From positions 1-17,705 of the forward strand of contig DATLGB010000021.1 in NCBI GenBank assembly GCA_035540675.1: a DNA stretch of 17,705 nucleotides, read 5' to 3'. Below, piece by piece: positions 13,703 through 17,705 of the stretch. The stretch's first letter is position 1; the number at the start of each line of letters is the position of its first letter. Below the pieces are notes generated by a model, which was not told the DNA's origin, did no database searches, and was given only the letters and a program-made list of their open reading frames with translations. Made by a program: the position numbers and the translations under genes. The DNA is from DATLGB01 sp035540675. Its GTDB lineage: Bacteria > Actinomycetota > Thermoleophilia > Solirubrobacterales > Solirubrobacteraceae.

Positions 13703-15007
13703 TCAGCCCCCGTTGACGGTCGGGCGTCCGATGCCCTCGTAGCTGAGACCGGCGGCGCGCACCTTCGCCGGGTCGAGGAAGTTGCGGCCGTCGACGATCA
13801 GCGACCCGCGCATCGTCTCGGCGACGGCGGCGAAGTCGAGGTCGGCGAACTCGGGCCACTCCGTGACGAGCACGACGGCGTCGGCGCCCTCGATCGCCCC
13901 CAGCGCGGAGTCCGCGAACTCGACGCCCTGGATGAGCTTGCGGGCCTCGTCCTCGGCGACCGGGTCGTAGGCCGTGATCTCCGCGCCGTCGGACAGCAGG
14001 CGCGCCGACAGCACGAGCGAGCTTGCCTCGCGCATGTCGTCCGTGTTGGGCTTGAAGGCGAGGCCGAGCATGGCGATGCGCTTGCCGACCAGCGGCCCGA
14101 GGTGCTTCTGCAGCTTCTGCATGACGCGGCGCTTCTGCAGCTCGTTGACCTCGATCACCGAGTTGAGCAGCTGGAAGTGGTAGCCCGAGTTGCCGGCGAG
14201 CTGCTTGAGCGCGGTGACGTCCTTCGGGAAGCAGGAGCCGCCGAAGCCGATGCCCGCCTGCAGGAACTTCGGCCCGATGCGGTTGTCGAGCCCCATCCCG
14301 CGCGCGACCTCGATGACGTCGGCGCCGACCTCGTCGCAGACGTTGGCGATCTCGTTGATGAAGGAGATCTTCGTCGCCAGGAACGCGTTCGACGCGAGCT
14401 TGATCATCTCGGCCGAGCGGATGTCGGTGCGCACGAGCGGCGCGTCGAGCGGCGCGTAGAGGTCGACGACGGCGTCGCCGGCCCAGTCGCCGTCGTCGCC
14501 CACGACCACGCGGTCCGGGTTGAGGAAGTCGACCACCGCCGAGCCCTCCTTGAGGAACTCCGGGCACGAGACGTAGCGGAAGCCGGCCTTGCCGGTGGCC
14601 TCGAAGCGGCGCTTGATCGCCGCGCCGGTGCCGCACGGCACGGTGGACTTCATCACCAGCGCGTGGCGGTCCGACGGCGGCATGGCGTCCACGACCGAGA
14701 ACACCGCGGAGAGGTCGGCGTCGCCGGAGTAGGTCGGCGGCGTGCCCACGGCCACGAACAGCAGCCGCGCGTGCTCGAGCGCGTCGCCGATCGTCGTGGA
14801 GAAGTGCATCCGGTCGCGGTTGGAGGCGACCAGATCCTCGAGCCCCGGCTCCCAGATCGGGATCTCGCCGCGCTCGAGCCGGGCGATCTTCTCGGCGTCG
14901 ATGTCGATGCAGTAGACGTCGGAGCCGAGCTCGGCGAAGCCGGCCGCGGTGACCAGGCCGACGTACCCCGTGCCGATGACCCCGATGGGCTCGCGGTTGG
15001 CGCTCAT
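13703..15007 (-). CDS. UDP-glucose 6-dehydrogenase
   Basis: Oxidises UDP-glucose twice, with NAD, to UDP-glucuronate. 434 residues, full length. The Rossmann motif IGVIGTGYVGLVTA is at 8-21, with an acidic ribose-binding end at CIDID (33-37). Then follow VAVGTPP (85-91), KSTVPCGTG (120-128), CPEFLKEGSAV (148-158), Lys203 and Asn207 in EMIKLASNAFLATK, and the catalytic nucleophile Cys259 in GIGFGGSCFPKD. The C-terminal UDP-binding domain has LGLAFKPNTDDMREA. Closely related UDP-ManNAc dehydrogenases share the fold, but GFGGSCFPKD plus this length and context fit UDP-glucose. It lies 24 bases after the LCP gene. UDP-glucuronate would be built into the same envelope polymer as the mannose made by neighbouring enzymes. 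Confidence 0.94.
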   Translation of the reverse strand: MSANREPIGVIGTGYVGLVTAAGFAELGSDVYCIDIDAEKIARLERGEIPIWEPGLEDLVASNRDRMHFSTTIGDALEHARLLFVAVGTPPTYSGDADLSAVFSVVDAMPPSDRHALVMKSTVPCGTGAAIKRRFEATGKAGFRYVSCPEFLKEGSAVVDFLNPDRVVVGDDGDWAGDAVVDLYAPLDAPLVRTDIRSAEMIKLASNAFLATKISFINEIANVCDEVGADVIEVARGMGLDNRIGPKFLQAGIGFGGSCFPKDVTALKQLAGNSGYHFQLLNSVIEVNELQKRRVMQKLQKHLGPLVGKRIAMLGLAFKPNTDDMREASSLVLSARLLSDGAEITAYDPVAEDEARKLIQGVEFADSALGAIEGADAVVLVTEWPEFADLDFAAVAETMRGSLIVDGRNFLDPAKVRAAGLSYEGIGRPTVNGG

Positions 15008-15031
15008 AGAGGCGGGTGAGGGTAGTGCCTT

Positions 15032-16558
15032 CTACTGGCCGAGCCGCTGCAGCGAGGCGGCGATCGCGACCAGGCGGTCGGAGCTGACGGTCCGCGCCAG
15101 CGTGTTGTGCACGTAGTAGACGGCGCGCTTGGTCCGCCACGCGACGAGGCGCACGCGCCGGCCGTCGTAGTAGACCATCAGCTTGCGCCCGTTGACGGTG
15201 CGCGTGCGGTGCGGGCCGTCGAGGATCGGCGGCTTCTTCCAGGTCATCCCCTGGATGCCGTAGTACTCGCCGGCGATCCCGAGGCTGACCACCATCCGGT
15301 ACGCGTCGTGGCGGCGGCCGAGCTCGTCGCGGATCCTGTAGGTGCGCGGCACGTCGTAGGCGTAGCGCGCGCCGGTGACCTGCAGGCGCGGGAAGTAGAA
15401 CGGGAAGTCCACCTTGTTGGCGGCCACGATCGCCTGGTTCTCGCCCGCCGTCTCGGCGACGTCGAGGCCCGCGACCCGCGACGGCCGCTTCGGCGACTTG
15501 CGGCGGCGCTTGCGCGTCTTCAGCTTCTCCTCCTCGGTGGCCTCGAGCTTGACGCGCGGCTCCGACATCGGCCGCGCGTGCAGGAAGTCGCGGACGGTGT
15601 CCCCCAGCGCGTCCTCGGAGACGGTCAGGTACGGCCCCTCCTCCCGCAGCCGGCCCTGGCCGAACGGCACCTCCTGGATCGGCTTGTCCGCGACGGCGAG
15701 GCCCAGCCTGAGCAGCGAGAACAGCTGCTTGGTCTCGCGCAGCGAGCGGTCCGTGCGGGTGTAGCGGCCGGCGATGCGCGCGAGCTGCTTGCGCGCGCCG
15801 AAGTTCAGGCGCCGGCGCACGCCCTTCTGGCGCAGCATCTGGCGGATGAAGTCCTGCTGGCGGGCGCCGCGGACGAGGTCGTTGTCCTCGTGGCGGTAGC
15901 GGACGTAGTCGAGCGAGTCGCGGCCGCAGAGCTTCTGGTAGCCGGGATCGATGTCGATGGTCGCGTAACCGCCCGCGCCGCCCCGGTCGTTGAAGTAGTC
16001 GCGGTCGATGTCGACGTACGCGCAGCCGAGGAAGTCGACCATCCGCCGGAAGCCGGTGAACGACACCTCCACGACGTGGTTGACCTGGAACGGCTCGCCC
16101 GGCTGCGACAGCAGCCGCTTGACCGTCCGCAGCGTCCGGTTCGCCCCGCCGTTGGCGTACGCCGCGTTGATCTTGTCCTGGTACTGCAGGCCGGGGATCG
16201 TGACCTTGAGGTCGCGCGGGATCGACATCAGCGTGATCGCGTCGCGCCGCGCGTCGAGGCGGGCGAGGATGATCGTGTCCGAGCGCGCCTTGTCGTCGGC
16301 CAGCGGGTCGTTGCCGAGCCGCTTGTCGGTGCCCAGGATCATGATCGTCTGCGGCTTGCCGGCCTCGGCCGGCGTGATCTCCCGGGTCTCGATCGAGACG
16401 CGGCCGCCGGCGCGGTCGAACTCCTCGACGAGGTCGTCGACCTGCAGGAAGACGGCCGCGGACACGGCGCCCGCGCTCATCAGCACGATCGCCAGCGCGG
16501 CCAGCGCGGCGCGCTTGATCAGCGCGCGGCCGGGGCTGGGGAGCTTCTCCGGGTTCAC
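15032..16558 (-). CDS. LytR-CpsA-Psr (LCP) family glycopolymer ligase with an extra C-terminal domain
   Basis: LCP proteins transfer undecaprenyl-linked glycopolymers to peptidoglycan outside the membrane. 508 residues from GTG 16558. The N-terminal anchor is about 14-38 (RAALAALAIVLMSAGAVSAA). The LCP domain is about 70-245: TIMILGTDKR (71-80), RSDTIILARLD (92-102), SIPRDLKVTIPG (112-123), KINAAYANGG (129-138) and DYVRYRHEDNDLVRGARQQD (217-236), including the Arg and Asp residues that bind pyrophosphate and metal. A basic linker (about 346-361, KTRKRRRKSPKRPSR) leads to a separate beta-rich C-terminal region (about 385-508) ending in VSSDRLVAIAASLQRL. That region is not part of the LCP core and resembles DUF4367/MucB-like modules. 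The start overlaps the M20 gene stop as GTGA. It sits in an operon with sugar-nucleotide enzymes, consistent with its role. Confidence 0.93.
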   Translation of the reverse strand: MNPEKLPSPGRALIKRAALAALAIVLMSAGAVSAAVFLQVDDLVEEFDRAGGRVSIETREITPAEAGKPQTIMILGTDKRLGNDPLADDKARSDTIILARLDARRDAITLMSIPRDLKVTIPGLQYQDKINAAYANGGANRTLRTVKRLLSQPGEPFQVNHVVEVSFTGFRRMVDFLGCAYVDIDRDYFNDRGGAGGYATIDIDPGYQKLCGRDSLDYVRYRHEDNDLVRGARQQDFIRQMLRQKGVRRRLNFGARKQLARIAGRYTRTDRSLRETKQLFSLLRLGLAVADKPIQEVPFGQGRLREEGPYLTVSEDALGDTVRDFLHARPMSEPRVKLEATEEEKLKTRKRRRKSPKRPSRVAGLDVAETAGENQAIVAANKVDFPFYFPRLQVTGARYAYDVPRTYRIRDELGRRHDAYRMVVSLGIAGEYYGIQGMTWKKPPILDGPHRTRTVNGRKLMVYYDGRRVRLVAWRTKRAVYYVHNTLARTVSSDRLVAIAASLQRLGQ

Positions 16559-17676
16559 GCCCGCCCGCCCTCCAGCGCGCGCAGGCTCGCCTCGGCGGGC
16601 TGGCCGGCCATCTCCGGCACGCGCCGCACGAAGTCGACCAGCGCGCGGCGGTACCGCGCCAGCGACGACACCGACACCCACTCCTCGGGGCCGTGGTGGC
16701 CGCCGCCGACCGGGCCGAACTCGACCGCCGGCACGCCCGCCTCGATGAAGGAGATCGCGTCCGACGCGCCGTCGCGGCCGACGCTCATGGCCTCCTGCTG
16801 GCCGGCGCGCCGGACCGCCTCGCAGAGCGCGACCACGTAGGAGTTCTGGCGCGAGACGTACGCCGGCGGGCGGATGAAGGTCTTGACCACCTCGACGTCG
16901 GGCATCGCGCGGATCTGCTCGAGGATGGCGCCGGGCTCCTGGCCGGGGAGGAAGCGGATGTCGACTGCCATCACGGCCTCGTCGGGGACCTTGTTGACGG
17001 CGTCGCCGGCGTTCAGGCGGCCGAGGTTGATCGAGGGGCGGTCGAACATCTCGGAGGACTCCAACGCGAACGGCATCGTCTCGATTCGCCGGAACACGTC
17101 GAGGGCCTTCAGGATCGCGTTGTCGCCCAGCCACGGCGTGGAGCCGTGCGCCGCGCGCCCGCGCACCACCATGCGCACCATCAGGACGCCCTTGGCCTGG
17201 ACGCCCACGTGCAGGTCGGTCGGCTCGCCGGTGATCGCGAAGTCGCCGGTCAGCCCGCGCGCGACGAGGTCGTCGGTGGAGTGCTGGTCGAAGTTCTCGG
17301 ACTCCTCGTCGGGCGCGCAGACGAAGCGCACGCGCGCGCCGCGCAGGTCGCGCAGGTCGGCCAGCGCGCACATGATCGCGGCCAGGCCGCCCTTCATGTC
17401 GTAGGCGCCGCGGCCGATCAGCCGGTCGCCCTCGACGCGCGGGACGAACTGCTCGGCGAAGCCGGGGACGACGTCGATGTGCCCGTGCAGGATGATCGTC
17501 GGGCCGCCGTCGCCGACGGCCGCCGTCAGCACCGGCAGGTCGTGGAAGTCCAGCGTCGAGACCTCCACCTCGGCCGACTCCAGCCAGCCCTTCACGAAGC
17601 CCGCCGCCGCGCGGATGCCGTCCGCCGTCGAGGTGTCGTAGGTGATGAGGCGCTCGGCCAGGGCCCGCTCGTCCAT
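16555..17676 (-). CDS. M20-family zinc metallopeptidase / deacylase (ArgE/DapE-like)
   Basis: 373 residues, normal for M20 deacylases that remove an acyl or aminoacyl group from an amide. Di-zinc site: His66 and Asp68 (HGHIDVVPG), Asp93 (GAYDMKGGLAA), catalytic Glu124 with Glu125 (PDEESEN), Glu151 (GEPTDL) and His328 (GGGHHGPEEW). The dimerisation domain lies about 165-280 (RGRAAHGSTPWLGDNA). There is no signal peptide, so it is cytoplasmic. The precise substrate (N-acetylornithine, succinyl-diaminopimelate, a peptide or another amide) is not decided by sequence. No arginine or lysine pathway genes are nearby. ATG at 17676 is preceded by GAGGGC. It is the first visible gene of the envelope operon and overlaps the LCP start by four bases, so a link with cell-wall metabolism is possible but unproven. 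Confidence 0.9.
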   Translation of the reverse strand: MDERALAERLITYDTSTADGIRAAAGFVKGWLESAEVEVSTLDFHDLPVLTAAVGDGGPTIILHGHIDVVPGFAEQFVPRVEGDRLIGRGAYDMKGGLAAIMCALADLRDLRGARVRFVCAPDEESENFDQHSTDDLVARGLTGDFAITGEPTDLHVGVQAKGVLMVRMVVRGRAAHGSTPWLGDNAILKALDVFRRIETMPFALESSEMFDRPSINLGRLNAGDAVNKVPDEAVMAVDIRFLPGQEPGAILEQIRAMPDVEVVKTFIRPPAYVSRQNSYVVALCEAVRRAGQQEAMSVGRDGASDAISFIEAGVPAVEFGPVGGGHHGPEEWVSVSSLARYRRALVDFVRRVPEMAGQPAEASLRALEGGRA

Positions 17677-17705
17677 GCCCTCGACAGGCTAGCTGGCGGT
17701 GCCGC
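17677..17705. promoter_or_regulatory. Partial upstream region of the envelope operon
   Basis: Only 29 bases before the window ends. GAGGGC next to the ATG may be the SD, and GCTAGC (17689-17694) is a small palindrome. Too little is present to identify a promoter. Confidence 0.2.

Noticed and set aside
16559..17371. Extension of the LCP frame into the M20 gene
   Set aside because: It is out of frame with the M20 protein and Arg-rich. GTG 16558 is followed by an anchor helix and the LCP domain.

Overview
This is a very GC-rich window, with G/C-dominated third codon positions, frequent GTG starts, 1-4 base stop/start overlaps and few clear Shine-Dalgarno (SD) sites. Gene content and style point to a high-GC actinobacterium. 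A deep-branching Thermoleophilia/Solirubrobacterales-type genome is my best guess, but that is inference. No rRNA, tRNA, CRISPR, phage or insertion sequence was recognised, so the region reads as chromosomal.

Layout, left to right. (1) 1-4365, minus strand: an operon read from right to left, starting with a MerR-type regulator. It is followed by canonical S-adenosylhomocysteine hydrolase (ahcY), then a second, archaeal-type SAH hydrolase paralog with altered catalytic residues, then a eukaryote-type UDP-glucose pyrophosphorylase that runs off the left edge. A strong palindrome overlaps the apparent promoter of this operon. (2) 4620-6574, minus strand: a two-component system, a seven-helix membrane histidine kinase followed by a NarL/LuxR response regulator. 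Tandem GC hairpins lie after it and a nested inverted repeat lies at its 5' end. (3) 6708-8315, plus strand: a thiamine-diphosphate (ThDP) enzyme of the acetolactate synthase/2-oxoacid decarboxylase superfamily. (4) 8316-8525: a convergent junction with a 43-bp direct repeat, each copy carrying a hairpin. (5) 8526-10276, minus strand: an aldehyde dehydrogenase translationally coupled to a 54-residue, very basic protein with an internal repeat. (6) 10331-11608, plus strand: an exported HExxH metallopeptidase-like protein. (7) 11609-17676, minus strand: a tight five-gene operon of M20 metallopeptidase, LytR-CpsA-Psr (LCP) ligase, UDP-glucose 6-dehydrogenase, sugar-1-phosphate nucleotidylyltransferase and phosphoglucose/phosphomannose isomerase.

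How the genes fit together. The right-hand operon makes activated sugars (mannose-6-P from fructose-6-P, an NDP-sugar that is probably GDP-mannose, and UDP-glucuronate). It also encodes an LCP enzyme of the type that attaches glycopolymers to peptidoglycan, so an envelope polysaccharide role is likely. The UDP-glucose pyrophosphorylase at the left edge would supply the substrate for the UDP-glucose dehydrogenase. The left operon is centred on removing SAH, the by-product of methylation. The most unusual items are the catalytically altered SAH hydrolase paralog beside a normal ahcY, the MerR/palindrome/leaderless promoter arrangement, the structured 5' region of the histidine kinase, the repeated hairpin unit at 8329-8522, and the internally repeated small basic protein.
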